DNA of 16,274 nucleotides from GCA-001856825 sp049965815 (GTDB taxonomy: Archaea; Thermoplasmatota; Thermoplasmata; Thermoplasmatales; GCA-001856825), in NCBI GenBank assembly GCA_049965815.1, contig JBMFVV010000025.1, forward strand, positions 1 through 16,274, written 5' to 3'. Both the position numbers and the translations under genes were made by a program. The notes under the pieces were generated by a model. The model had not been told where the DNA came from. It made no database searches and worked only from the letters and a program-made list of their open reading frames with translations. This document shows positions 1-6,353 of the stretch, in pieces. The first letter of the stretch is position 1; each line of letters starts with the position of its first letter.

Positions 1-952
1 ATATTCCGGGTGACGTTGTTTGCATCTTGTCTGATGTGATGATTAACCCCCTTGGATCTGTATTCACGCCAGCCTTTCCAAGGTCGAGATATTCCGTATT
101 TGGTATCCTCCCGGTTGCTACTATGATTTCCTTTGCCTCAACTATCTCCTTCCCTCTATGTGTTATCAACTCTAAGGACTTTCCAACTTCGTTCTTGGCT
201 ACCGACGCAACCCTTGCCCTCAAATGGAATTTCATGCCCTCCTTCTCTAGGAGGTCCTTGAGAGCCATGCCTATTTCCGGCTCAGTTTGAGGTAGTAGAG
301 AGTCTAGTGCCTCTATTACTGTTACTTGAGACCCAAAATGCAGAAGTGCCTGCCCTATTTCCAGTCCAATAGCACCTCCTCCTATGATTGCAACCGATTC
401 TGGCAGTTCGTTTAATTCCCATATATTGTCACTTGTGAGGAATTCTGCCTCCTTCAATCCTGAAATTTTTGGAACTGCTGGATGCGACCCAGTTGCAATG
501 AGGATATTTGATCCTGAAACCACTGTAACCTCTTTTCCGTCGGAATCCGATATATTTATGGTCTTTTTATCCACGAATTTGCCTAGTCCAGTGAAAAGCT
601 TTACATTGCTGTAGTTCTCAATTACCTGCACATATTTTGAGTCCCTTGCGTGTGCAACATAGGATCTCAGGCCATTCATGACTTCTGAAAAGTCATATTT
701 CATGGGTGTTGCGTGTATTCCTGCCATTTTGGGGTGTTCGGATCTGAATACTGAATGTGATGCCTCAAGAAGATATTTTGAGGGGACACATCCCACATTG
801 ACACATGTACCCCCAAGTGGTCCCGTGCCGATCATAGCAATGGTCATTTCTCCATTACTGAGCTCTGAGGCTTTGATCGCAGCCGAAAATGCAGCTGCGC
901 CTCTTCCAAGTATTACAAGATCGAATTTCTGTATTTCACTGTTCAAATTCAT
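1..952 (-). CDS. merA: MerA-like mercuric reductase / pyridine nucleotide-disulfide oxidoreductase, C-terminus beyond the window
   Basis: Seen: about 317 residues of a class I flavoprotein disulfide reductase. An N-terminal FAD-binding GxGxxA fold (residues 13-24) is followed by the redox disulfide motif GGTCVNVGCVPSK (Cys50 and Cys55). An ATG motif lies near residues 153-155, and a second Rossmann motif GGGAIG near 191-196 is followed by an acidic Glu at the strand end, which suggests NADH use. Family knowledge: MerA reduces Hg(II) to Hg(0), and related dihydrolipoamide dehydrogenases share this core. The vicinal Cys pair at the MerA C-terminus, which would decide between them, lies outside the window. 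There is no N-terminal HMA (NmerA) domain, but a separate HMA gene sits 8 bases upstream on the same strand, which favours MerA. A GGGGTGA ribosome site abuts the ATG at 952; TTG at codon 3 would have more normal spacing. The function call is likely but not proven. Confidence 0.8.
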   Translation of the reverse strand, partial: MNLNSEIQKFDLVILGRGAAAFSAAIKASELSNGEMTIAMIGTGPLGGTCVNVGCVPSKYLLEASHSVFRSEHPKMAGIHATPMKYDFSEVMNGLRSYVAHARDSKYVQVIENYSNVKLFTGLGKFVDKKTINISDSDGKEVTVVSGSNILIATGSHPAVPKISGLKEAEFLTSDNIWELNELPESVAIIGGGAIGLEIGQALLHFGSQVTVIEALDSLLPQTEPEIGMALKDLLEKEGMKFHLRARVASVAKNEVGKSLELITHRGKEIVEAKEIIVATGRIPNTEYLDLGKAGVNTDPRGLIITSDKMQTTSPGI

Positions 953-960
953 TCACCCCT

Positions 961-1194
961 TCATTGGTCCATAAGTGTTGCTCTGTAGTGCGATGGCTTT
1001 TCAAATACCTTATTTTTAAGAAGTTCCTCCGGTTTTACTTTTTCCAAATCGACGTCAACTTCACCAGTACCGTCTTTCAGCGAGACTTTAACATCCAGCA
1101 CTCCGTCCTGATTCTTTAGACCACGGCTCACAGTGGCCACACAGTCATCACATGTCATTCCGTATATTCTGATTTTTACCTTTCTTTCTTCCAT
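961..1194 (-). CDS. Small heavy-metal-associated (HMA) domain protein, MerP/CopZ-like
   Basis: Seen: a 77-residue soluble protein with a ferredoxin-like HMA fold. The metal-binding motif GMTCDDC is at residues 13-19, followed by the usual helix and strands (V..V...L..G.G.VDVD). No signal peptide or membrane segment is visible, so it is probably cytoplasmic, unlike the periplasmic MerP of proteobacteria. It ends 8 bases before the MerA-like start, on the same strand, so the two are probably co-transcribed. Inference: it delivers Hg(II) or another soft metal to the reductase and stands in for the N-terminal NmerA domain that the reductase lacks. The DD between the cysteines is less common than the AA or GG seen in many HMA proteins. 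A Cu(I) chaperone is the main alternative. The start has no clear ribosome site and lies about 30 bases from a TATA-like box, so it is probably leaderless. Confidence 0.85.
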   Translation of the reverse strand: MEERKVKIRIYGMTCDDCVATVSRGLKNQDGVLDVKVSLKDGTGEVDVDLEKVKPEELLKNKVFEKPSHYRATLMDQ

Positions 1195-1220
1195 GATTTT
1201 ACATTGCTAGCAAGTATTAG

Positions 1221-1228
1221 TATTAAAA
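1221..1228 (-). promoter_or_regulatory. TATA-like box for the HMA-merA unit
   Basis: On the minus strand the sequence TTTTAATA is centred about 30 bases upstream of the HMA ATG. This fits archaeal promoters that give a leaderless or nearly leaderless transcript. It overlaps the left arm of an inverted repeat (1225-1250). Inferred from position and base composition only. Confidence 0.5.
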
Positions 1229-1250
1229 GGTAAACTTTTTTTTACTTTTT
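1225..1250. repeat. Imperfect inverted repeat in the divergent promoter, candidate operator
   Basis: Left arm AAAAGGTAAA (1225-1234) and right arm TTTACTTTTT (1241-1250) pair at 9 of 10 positions across a 6-base spacer. The repeat overlaps the TATA box of the leftward unit and ends where the TATA box of the rightward unit begins. One bound regulator could therefore control both directions, for example a metal-sensing repressor. No regulator gene is visible nearby. In such AT-rich DNA a chance match is possible. Confidence 0.4.
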
Positions 1251-1260
1251 AGTATATATT
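1251..1260 (+). promoter_or_regulatory. TATA-like box for the 1283 operon
   Basis: AGTATATATT is centred about 27 bases before the ATG at 1283. No ribosome site precedes that ATG, so a leaderless transcript is likely. A second AT-rich stretch (TTTATAT, 1268-1274) is too close to the start to serve as the TATA box. Confidence 0.55.
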
Positions 1261-1282
1261 CGCGGAATTTATATCACAGTAT

Positions 1283-1678
1283 ATGACAGAAGAAAACTTT
1301 ATGAGAGGAATGGTCAAGAGTCTCGCAGCAATGCCTGAAGAACAGAGGGAGGTCATGCTGACTGACAGAATGAAGGACTTCCTTAACCAGAAAGAAGATG
1401 AGAGAAGAGCTTCTATGAGATCCATGCTTATTGCTGCCCTCTCTCTGGAAGATAATGAATACCTTAAAATCTCAGCAACAAGAACTAGGGTCATCCTTTC
1501 GCTTGACCAAGATGATCGGTCTAAATTAATGGAAATGCATATTGGCATATTAGCCTCTTTGGATCCTTCAATGAAGCAGAAAGAGATCGGAACAATGAAA
1601 AAGGTTGTAATGGAACTTCCAGATCAGCAAAGAGAGGTCATCAGGAATATCCTTTTGAATCACGGAATCCAACTTTAA
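1283..1678 (+). CDS. Hypothetical all-helical repeat protein
   Basis: I do not recognise a named family. Seen: 131 residues, Cys-free, rich in Met, Glu, Arg and Lys, predicted almost wholly alpha-helical and soluble. It contains repeated units of the form L..(L/M)P..QRE(V)M followed by R-rich helices. Copies are near residues 13-45 and 104-127, with a related unit between them. The same unit appears in the cytoplasmic C-terminal domain of the next gene. It is the first gene of a rightward operon that diverges from the HMA-merA unit, and is probably leaderless. Inference: it may bind the tail of the neighbouring membrane protein through like-with-like helical packing, or act as its soluble regulator. 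A role in metal response is suggested only by the shared promoter region. Confidence 0.75.
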   Translation: MTEENFMRGMVKSLAAMPEEQREVMLTDRMKDFLNQKEDERRASMRSMLIAALSLEDNEYLKISATRTRVILSLDQDDRSKLMEMHIGILASLDPSMKQKEIGTMKKVVMELPDQQREVIRNILLNHGIQL

Positions 1679-1701
1679 TGTCCAAGCCTGAGGCTGATTA
1701 A

Positions 1702-2985
1702 TTGACAGGAACTGGATTATTCGGAACATTTTCATCTGGTACCGGAATAGGGTATTATATCCTTCCACCACTCCTTATAATTCTAGCGGTCACGCTTTCA
1801 ATGACATTGCCAATTACGAGAAGAGTCAAATGGACCACCTACAGAAGGCCGCTGTATATTGTCGCTGTCCTATTTGAGAATTGGATAATCGTTGTAGGAC
1901 TTACTCTGCTGCTGACTGCACCACCGGGAGTTGGAAGTGAGCAAAAGGCTGTGTACTTTTTCCTGGCAATAATAGTTTTCTGGGGTGCTACTATAGTATT
2001 GGCAAGCAAGAGGATACAAAGTAAGTTCATACCAGAAATGGGTCTTTTCAGACCAGATCTCCTTTTTCCCACTGGAGCCAACCTGGCAAGGGGGGAGATA
2101 TTTGCAGGACTTGGCCTCAAACTCATGCTTACTATCACACCTGCCTCAGTTCACAACTTTGCATGGTTGCCTGTATGGAATTGGTGGGGATTGCTCTTTG
2201 CAGCGCTCTCAATGGTTTTTCTGGTGGCCGTAAGAGGCATGACAAAGTTGAAGGTAGTACTTTTGGGCAGAATGATTTATGGCAGGATGCTGGGATGGAA
2301 GGGCATACTGATAGAGGAAGGTTTCCTGTTTTTGGGATTTACGGGTATGGCATATGGATTTCTTAATGTATTCATGGGCTATATACCTTTTACTGTTCTA
2401 TATCCTAGATACTGGCCTGGTCTCGTGATTATGCTTGTTGCGGCCATCATACTCATACCCGTTAGGGGTTACTTAAAGCATAAGACTGATAGAATTACCA
2501 TGTCAACCAAGCGTACCCTTGGTCTGATGGCTATCCTTTATGTCGGTGTTATGGTTCTGATGTATGGAATGATGATTTCTATTATGGGAAGATTTCTCTT
2601 TGTAACAACCAGTTTAGGATTAATACTTGGGTTATTCCTACAAACGCTCGCTATTGGCGTTATTGTCTTTGGTAGGACAAGATCTATAATGAATGACAGG
2701 AACGGTATGCTCCCCCAGATGCTTTGGGTTATATCGCACGCAGACGAAAAGGATAGGGAAAGAATCATGAGATTACGACTTGAAATTTTCGCTTCAATGG
2801 AAGAGAGTGAGAGGTTTAAACATATGAAAAATATGTATAACGCACTGCTCCAGCTTCCTCAGGATCAACAAACGCTTATGATAACTTCCCAAATGATGGC
2901 ACTTGCTAATCTAGAACAGGGACAACGTTCAAGATGCATGAGGACAATGGATAAGATTACATCTTTCAGGGGTTCTGCAACATGA
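1702..2985 (+). CDS. Polytopic membrane protein with a helical-repeat cytoplasmic tail
   Basis: Not recognised as a named transporter family. Seen: 427 residues with about eight or nine hydrophobic segments, at roughly residues 18-38, 50-71, 83-101, 130-150, 160-178, 206-228, 239-256, 273-295 and 300-324. A soluble helical domain of about 90 residues follows (336-427). That tail repeats the LPQDQQ...M...QR...MR.MDKI unit found in the upstream 131-residue protein. The start is TTG at 1702, because an in-frame TAA directly precedes it (1699-1701) and the first ATG (1801) would cut off the first membrane helix. A weak GAGGCTGA site lies upstream. The gene begins 23 bases after its upstream neighbour and overlaps the next gene by ATGA. 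Inference: a transporter or membrane sensor working with the 1283 and 2982 products. No substrate can be read from the sequence. Confidence 0.75.
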   Translation: MTGTGLFGTFSSGTGIGYYILPPLLIILAVTLSMTLPITRRVKWTTYRRPLYIVAVLFENWIIVVGLTLLLTAPPGVGSEQKAVYFFLAIIVFWGATIVLASKRIQSKFIPEMGLFRPDLLFPTGANLARGEIFAGLGLKLMLTITPASVHNFAWLPVWNWWGLLFAALSMVFLVAVRGMTKLKVVLLGRMIYGRMLGWKGILIEEGFLFLGFTGMAYGFLNVFMGYIPFTVLYPRYWPGLVIMLVAAIILIPVRGYLKHKTDRITMSTKRTLGLMAILYVGVMVLMYGMMISIMGRFLFVTTSLGLILGLFLQTLAIGVIVFGRTRSIMNDRNGMLPQMLWVISHADEKDRERIMRLRLEIFASMEESERFKHMKNMYNALLQLPQDQQTLMITSQMMALANLEQGQRSRCMRTMDKITSFRGSAT

Positions 2986-3167
2986 ACGATCTGTTCTCCA
3001 AACTTCCTAAACCCCCAAAACTTCTATCTCGAATAATCATTATAGAGTATGGAACGCTTGCGGGCGTAATAGTATATTCCATTTCCATTCGCAACATTGC
3101 AATACTTGCAATTGGATTAATAGGAATTCCGATTATTTATGCACTTCAGCGATTGGGAGCGGCTTGA
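2982..3167 (+). CDS. Small hypothetical two-helix membrane protein
   Basis: Seen: 61 residues with a basic, Pro-rich N-terminus (residues 6-17, LPKPPK core) and two hydrophobic segments near 18-35 and 38-56. The ATG overlaps the stop of the 427-residue membrane protein in an ATGA tetranucleotide, so translation is probably coupled. This is the main evidence that so short a frame is a real gene. Inference: an accessory subunit of the upstream membrane protein. The operon appears to end here, since a T-run follows about 30 bases downstream (3196-3201) and the next frames are mobile-element debris. Confidence 0.65.
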   Translation: MNDLFSKLPKPPKLLSRIIIIEYGTLAGVIVYSISIRNIAILAIGLIGIPIIYALQRLGAA

Positions 3168-3300
3168 AAATTATTCTAAAATGGGTAAGAGATTGGCTTT
3201 TTAACCTGTAAATCCATGCATTTAGTATCTATGTTCTGAGTTGTAGTATGCCGAATGGTTTCACAATCTTTTCAGTCTCCTTTGAAATGGCTGTCACCTG

Positions 3301-3719
3301 AAATACAGCAGAGAGGGGAGAGTGTCCATTGTATCCCGGTATGATGATTACATAAGGGATATGATCAACAGATACAACCTCTCCGCTGTGAGGATATATG
3401 AGAACATAAGAGAAAAAGGTTATCGGGGTTCTTATACAACTGTCAAGAGAATATGGAAGTACAGGTACGAGACGGAACTAGGGAAACAGGCACAGGCGAC
3501 TTTCGATAAGCTCGGAAAAATTGAAATGGAGGAAGGTCAAGGGAACTCTATGCATTCTCATATGTGCTTGGCTACCCAAGATTAAGATATGCTTAATTCA
3601 CCACGGATATATGCACGGAAAATCTCATAAAGCTTCACATGAATGCATTCGTCTATACGGGAGAGCAACAAGAGAAATTCTTGGGGGTTACATTTCTAAA
3701 AATAAACTCTCTGATCTGA
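3301..3719 (+). pseudogene. IS21-type IstA transposase remnant, frameshifted and truncated
   Basis: Seen: the frame from 3301 reads a region typical of IS21 IstA, with YDDYIRDMI, then RIYENIREKGYRGSYTTVKR, then ETELGKQAQ (the segment just before the first catalytic Asp). After about 3540 the IstA-like reading continues in another frame from 3543 (LYAFSYVLGYPRLRYA), hits a TAA at 3594-3596, and resumes as FTTDICTENLIKLHMNAFVYTG until about 3660. So there is one frameshift and one stop. The expected QVDFG around the first catalytic Asp reads QATFDK, which is also degraded. The helix-turn-helix N-terminus and the second and third DDE residues are missing, and no IstB ATPase gene follows. It is therefore a dead IS21 fragment of about 120 codons. 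The family assignment rests on motif recognition from memory. Confidence 0.75.
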
Positions 3720-3829
3720 AAGAAATTGACAAAACTATTGATAGTATACTTGATGTCGATGATAATAAACTCACTTACATTATGAATCTCAAAGAGTACG
3801 GTCTTTATCTTGATGTCGAGAACGATTGA
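3664..3829 (+). pseudogene. Unknown gene fragment fused to the IS21 remnant
   Basis: In the frame ending with TGA at 3829, about 50 residues (ILGGYISKNKLSDLKEID onward to YLDVEND) look like a normal hydrophilic protein C-terminus. They have no counterpart in IstA. The upstream part of the same open frame is only the shadow of the IstA remnant. I do not recognise the family. It is probably the tail of a gene cut by the IS21 insertion or by a deletion. It could instead be spurious. Confidence 0.3.
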
Positions 3830-3858
3830 GTTTTAAATACGGACATAAGATAATTTTT

Positions 3859-3872
3859 AATGGATATCCATT
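3859..3872. repeat. Perfect 14-bp palindrome next to a stop codon
   Basis: AATGGATATCCATT reads the same on both strands and abuts the stop codon of the leftward flavoprotein gene (3873). It may be a transcription-end element or a protein-binding site. There is no loop and only a weak T-run follows, so it is not a classic terminator. Confidence 0.4.
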
Positions 3873-5192
3873 TCATCGATCAGAACCTTTCATTCCAAGG
3901 CTTGCAGCTATTACAATAGGATCCCATACAGGCCCAAAAGGTGGAGAATACCCCAGGTCTGAATAAAAAAAGTCTTCCATGGTCATACCAGCATAGATGG
4001 CTTCGGCAATTGTATTCAATCTCCAAGCACCGTTATCCTTAGACACCACCTGTGCTCCAAGGAGTCTTCCAGTTCTATCATCGTAAAGTATCTTTACATT
4101 CACAGGAGTATTTCCTAAATAATACGCAGCTTTGCTCCCTGCCTTAACGAAGATCTCCTTAGGCGTGAAACCATGTTTTAGAAATGTGCCCTCATCGATA
4201 CCCGTGAAACCTACTTCATATTCAAAAATCTTCACGAGCGTTGTGCCCGTCGCACCTCCGAATAGCATCTTTTCACCACCAACATTGGATCCGGCAACTC
4301 GACCCATTTTGTTGCTTATCTGTGCCAGTGGCATCCAGTCCTCAGACTGCGTGATCCTGTTTAGTGAAGTTGCACAGTCACCCGCAGCAAGAACATTAGG
4401 ATCACTTGTGAACATACTTCTGTCAACTCTTATCGCACCATTAGTTCCAAGTTCCAACCCAGCATCCATTGCAAGCTGTGAATTGGGCTTTACCCCAGTG
4501 GCAGAGATAACTAGATCTGAATAATGCTTGCCCGCAGATGTTTCAACAGTGAATCTACCATTGCTCTCTGTTACAGATTGCACCTCAGAATTTTTCTCGA
4601 CAGATACACGGGATTCAAAATAGTTCAGGAGATCCTGACCAACCTTCTGATCAAGTCTCTTGAACAGCTTATCGTGATGCGAGATCATAGTGACCTTTTT
4701 TCCAGATTCAGCCAGAGTTGATGCGAGTTCCATTCCAAGAACGCCATCACCGATTATGGTAATGGATCTGGATTTTGAAACTTCAGGCTTCAGATTTATT
4801 CCGTCTGTCAGTGACCTGATTGTCCTTATTTCCGGCCCTGAAATACTGTCAGGTTTTATCGCCAGTGCACCTGTGGAGAGCAGCAGATAATCATATGTTA
4901 GTTGTTTTCCGCCGGAAAGTGTCAACAATCTGTGAGTGATGTCAACGGCGGTAACGAGACTATTGGTAACAACATTGATTTTTCTCTTCTGTGTGAACTC
5001 AGATAGCGGATAATGAAAAAGGCGCGTATAATCATCGAACATGCCACCGAGATAGTATGGTATTCCACATTCTGCGTACGATACAAATGGTCCCGCTTCA
5101 ACAACGGTAACATCAATTCCGGGATTCACTCGCTTTGCCTTGGAAGCCGCTGCCATCCCTGCAGCACCACCACCAACTACGACAAATTTCAT
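3873..5192 (-). CDS. FAD-dependent CoA-disulfide reductase / NAD(P)H oxidase family protein
   Basis: Seen: 439 residues, the normal length for this family. The N-terminal FAD Rossmann motif GGGAAG is at residues 7-12. The single redox cysteine is in SYAECGIPYY (Cys42), as in CoA-disulfide reductases and NADH oxidases that cycle a Cys-S-CoA or Cys-SOH. A second Rossmann motif GDGVLG is followed by MISHHDK. The usual acidic residue at the end of that strand is absent, which hints at NADPH over NADH (inference). The second FAD motif AAGDCA and the C-terminal dimer segment with DLGYSPPFGPVWDP are present. Known members reduce CoA disulfide, polysulfide or oxygen; the sequence does not decide between these. 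The gene is monocistronic: a TATA-like box precedes it by about 28 bases with no ribosome site, so it is probably leaderless. A role in thiol, sulfur or oxygen stress is plausible. Confidence 0.85.
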   Translation of the reverse strand: MKFVVVGGGAAGMAAASKAKRVNPGIDVTVVEAGPFVSYAECGIPYYLGGMFDDYTRLFHYPLSEFTQKRKINVVTNSLVTAVDITHRLLTLSGGKQLTYDYLLLSTGALAIKPDSISGPEIRTIRSLTDGINLKPEVSKSRSITIIGDGVLGMELASTLAESGKKVTMISHHDKLFKRLDQKVGQDLLNYFESRVSVEKNSEVQSVTESNGRFTVETSAGKHYSDLVISATGVKPNSQLAMDAGLELGTNGAIRVDRSMFTSDPNVLAAGDCATSLNRITQSEDWMPLAQISNKMGRVAGSNVGGEKMLFGGATGTTLVKIFEYEVGFTGIDEGTFLKHGFTPKEIFVKAGSKAAYYLGNTPVNVKILYDDRTGRLLGAQVVSKDNGAWRLNTIAEAIYAGMTMEDFFYSDLGYSPPFGPVWDPIVIAASLGMKGSDR

Positions 5193-5213
5193 TGATATTG
5201 GTATTGCAACAAC

Positions 5214-5227
5214 AGATATATTCTTTT
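5214..5227 (-). promoter_or_regulatory. TATA-like box for the CoA-disulfide-reductase-like gene
   Basis: On the minus strand AAAAGAATATATCT is centred about 28 bases upstream of the ATG at 5192, and no Shine-Dalgarno match follows. This is consistent with an archaeal leaderless promoter. Confidence 0.5.
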
Positions 5228-5268
5228 AATTTTGGGCTGGATTGAAATAAGAGTTTAGAGATACCTCC

Positions 5269-5354
5269 CTATGGCGCTAAAAGATGGTTAGGTCCCTATC
5301 GTATCAACGTTCTCCAATCATTTCCCTCTTGAAGAATATGCAATACTCATCATC
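5269..5354. repeat. 86-bp dispersed direct repeat, copy 1
   Basis: It matches 16154-16239 at 85 of 86 positions (A at 5317, G at 16202), in the same orientation. Both copies start with CTATGGCGCTAAAAGATGG, and similarity stops sharply at their right ends. On the minus strand the repeat contains the last codons and stop of a short open frame, followed by 34 bases. That is the layout expected of an insertion-sequence end. No matching opposite end is seen nearby, so this is probably a solo end or remnant. Confidence 0.8.
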
Positions 5355-5507
5355 ACATTCGAATACTGGCCACCGCTCAGTGTTCCATGAATGTCCATCT
5401 GAATCAAAGAAAGTTAGATACATACAATGAGTAGCGGGACGGAATCCCCTGTCCCGCGCCTCTCGTCCATCTCTGCGCGGCGATAGTGACGGAGTATGGA
5501 AGTGCAA
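5304..5507 (-). pseudogene. Possible mobile-element gene remnant ending in the dispersed repeat
   Basis: A 67-codon open frame on the minus strand ends inside the 86-bp repeat with the residues DDEYCIFFKREMIGER. The second repeat copy (16154-16239) can encode the same C-terminus with one change. There the upstream sequence differs and a stop closes the frame. The N-terminal half is Arg-rich and reads through a GC-rich hairpin, so it may be non-coding. I cannot assign a transposase family. The shared C-terminus suggests it is the tail of a transposon-borne gene. Confidence 0.25.
5434..5457. repeat. GC-rich perfect hairpin
   Basis: GCGGGAC (5434-5440) and GTCCCGC (5451-5457) are perfectly complementary across a 10-base loop. 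The hairpin sits in a locally GC-rich patch unlike the AT-rich surroundings. It lies about 80 bases from the end of the 86-bp repeat and may be a transposon subterminal structure (IS200/IS605 elements use such hairpins) or part of a small RNA. The role is not proven. Confidence 0.45.
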
Positions 5508-5589
5508 AGATATTGGAAGAACATATTCGAGAGGAGTTGTGAGAGAGGGGATGTGTGGAGTTTTTGGAGGGAGTTATAAAAAGAAGGGA

Positions 5590-5916
5590 TCAGGAAAGTG
5601 ACCGGAGGATCTTTGACCTATGCGGTGAAATTTCTAGGATTGCCCCTGCGACCAGTAGCACTATGCCTGTTATCATCCAGGGAAGGAGAACCTCATACGT
5701 ATGGACCACGGCAGGGATGCTGTAGGAGATACCCGGCAGGCCACCCGGATTTGTATTCGGTTTCACTGCAGTTAAGCTCCAGAAGTAGTACACCTGCATC
5801 CATCCCCAAACGCTTCTTATGCTCAGTAGAACGGAGAGTAACCCTGCAAGTATGAGGAATATCCCGGTCACTCTTATTCCATTCATCACAATCCTATTGA
5901 AAGTCACTACAACCAT
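5590..5916 (-). CDS. Small hypothetical membrane protein
   Basis: Not recognised. Seen: 108 residues with two strong hydrophobic segments (about 14-35 and 77-95). Between them is an outer loop with aromatic residues and a Pro/Gly-rich stretch (NTNPGGLPG). The tail is short and basic. ATG at 5916 gives the longest form; ATG at codon 11 would also keep both helices and is preceded by a weak GGA site. It stands alone, leftward, between a transposon remnant (5934-6134) and the 86-bp repeat. It may be cargo of a mobile element or a leftover chromosomal gene. A T-rich run on the minus strand just after the stop (about 5586-5575) could end transcription. Confidence 0.5.
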   Translation of the reverse strand: MVVVTFNRIVMNGIRVTGIFLILAGLLSVLLSIRSVWGWMQVYYFWSLTAVKPNTNPGGLPGISYSIPAVVHTYEVLLPWMITGIVLLVAGAILEISPHRSKILRSLS

Positions 5917-6134
5917 TTAGCACTTCCTGTGAGGTGCTGTCTATGCATATGCCGCAATATCTGAAATGGCAGTACGAAGCGATGAAGAGGACTTTCCGTG
6001 GAAATCGCACATTCGTCACAACTGTTCCGAGGGTGAGGGTCAAGGGGATGTTCATGTGCTTGGGTCACAATCTTTTCAACTTATTGTCACTGATAAGGAG
6101 GGGAAAGATAGCTGCAGCTATCGCAATCAGCTGA
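5901..6134 (+). pseudogene. C-terminal fragment of a DDE transposase
   Basis: Seen: the residues YEAMKRTFRGNRTF followed by RVRVKGMFMCLGHNLFNLLSLIRRGK. This is the pattern of the C-terminal end of IS4/IS5/IS1182-type DDE transposases: a catalytic Glu in a (Y)E..KR.F helix, then a G.F....HNL..L..L helix. The frame is open from 5901, but convincing similarity starts only near 5964. The N-terminal two-thirds with the two catalytic Asp residues is missing, so this is a remnant. An inverted-repeat structure follows (6160-6205) and may be part of the element end. The exact IS family cannot be read from so short a piece. Confidence 0.6.
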
Positions 6135-6159
6135 AAAATTAGAGGGAAATACGCAAGGA

Positions 6160-6205
6160 ATTGAGGTAAATACAGTGCAATAACAGTATTTCTTGCAACC
6201 TCAAT
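6160..6205. repeat. Interrupted inverted repeat downstream of the transposase fragment
   Basis: ATTGAGGTAAATAC (6160-6173) pairs with GTATTT (6186-6191) and ACCTCAAT (6198-6205), leaving a 6-base bulge on the right side. It lies just after the transposase fragment, in a stretch of about 220 bases with no gene (6135-6353). It may be an element end or a structured transcript end. Confidence 0.4.
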
Positions 6206-6290
6206 AAGACATGGATGCATCTTGTAGAAAATTTATAGGGTTGTTGGGAATCCTCTGTAATGAGCCACGCGACCGCAATTAATGCACCTT

Positions 6291-6310
6291 TAGAAAAACA
6301 TAAAAATTAG
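6291..6310 (-). terminator. T-rich transcription end of the Ehr-type operon
   Basis: On the minus strand, about 45 bases after the stop of the last operon gene, the run CTAATTTTTATGTTTTTCTA appears. Archaeal termination commonly uses such oligo-T stretches without a hairpin. Inferred from position and composition. Confidence 0.45.
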
Positions 6311-6353
6311 ACTTTCCATTTCAACAAATATCATTTCCGCTATTCATGGACCA

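Noticed and set aside
27..974. Several open frames on the plus strand across the MerA-like gene
   Set aside because: They lie opposite a clear flavoprotein reading with conserved motifs and show no family features of their own.
2163..2768. Open frames on both strands inside the 427-residue membrane protein gene
   Set aside because: They overlap a gene with consistent membrane helices and a shared repeat domain, and have no independent support.
4132..5195. Plus-strand open frames opposite the CoA-disulfide-reductase-like gene
   Set aside because: The minus-strand protein carries every expected motif at full family length, so these are shadows.
5918..5939. Short inverted repeat AGCAC / GTGCT near the start of the small membrane protein gene
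   Set aside because: Five paired bases around a 10-base loop is too weak to separate from chance.
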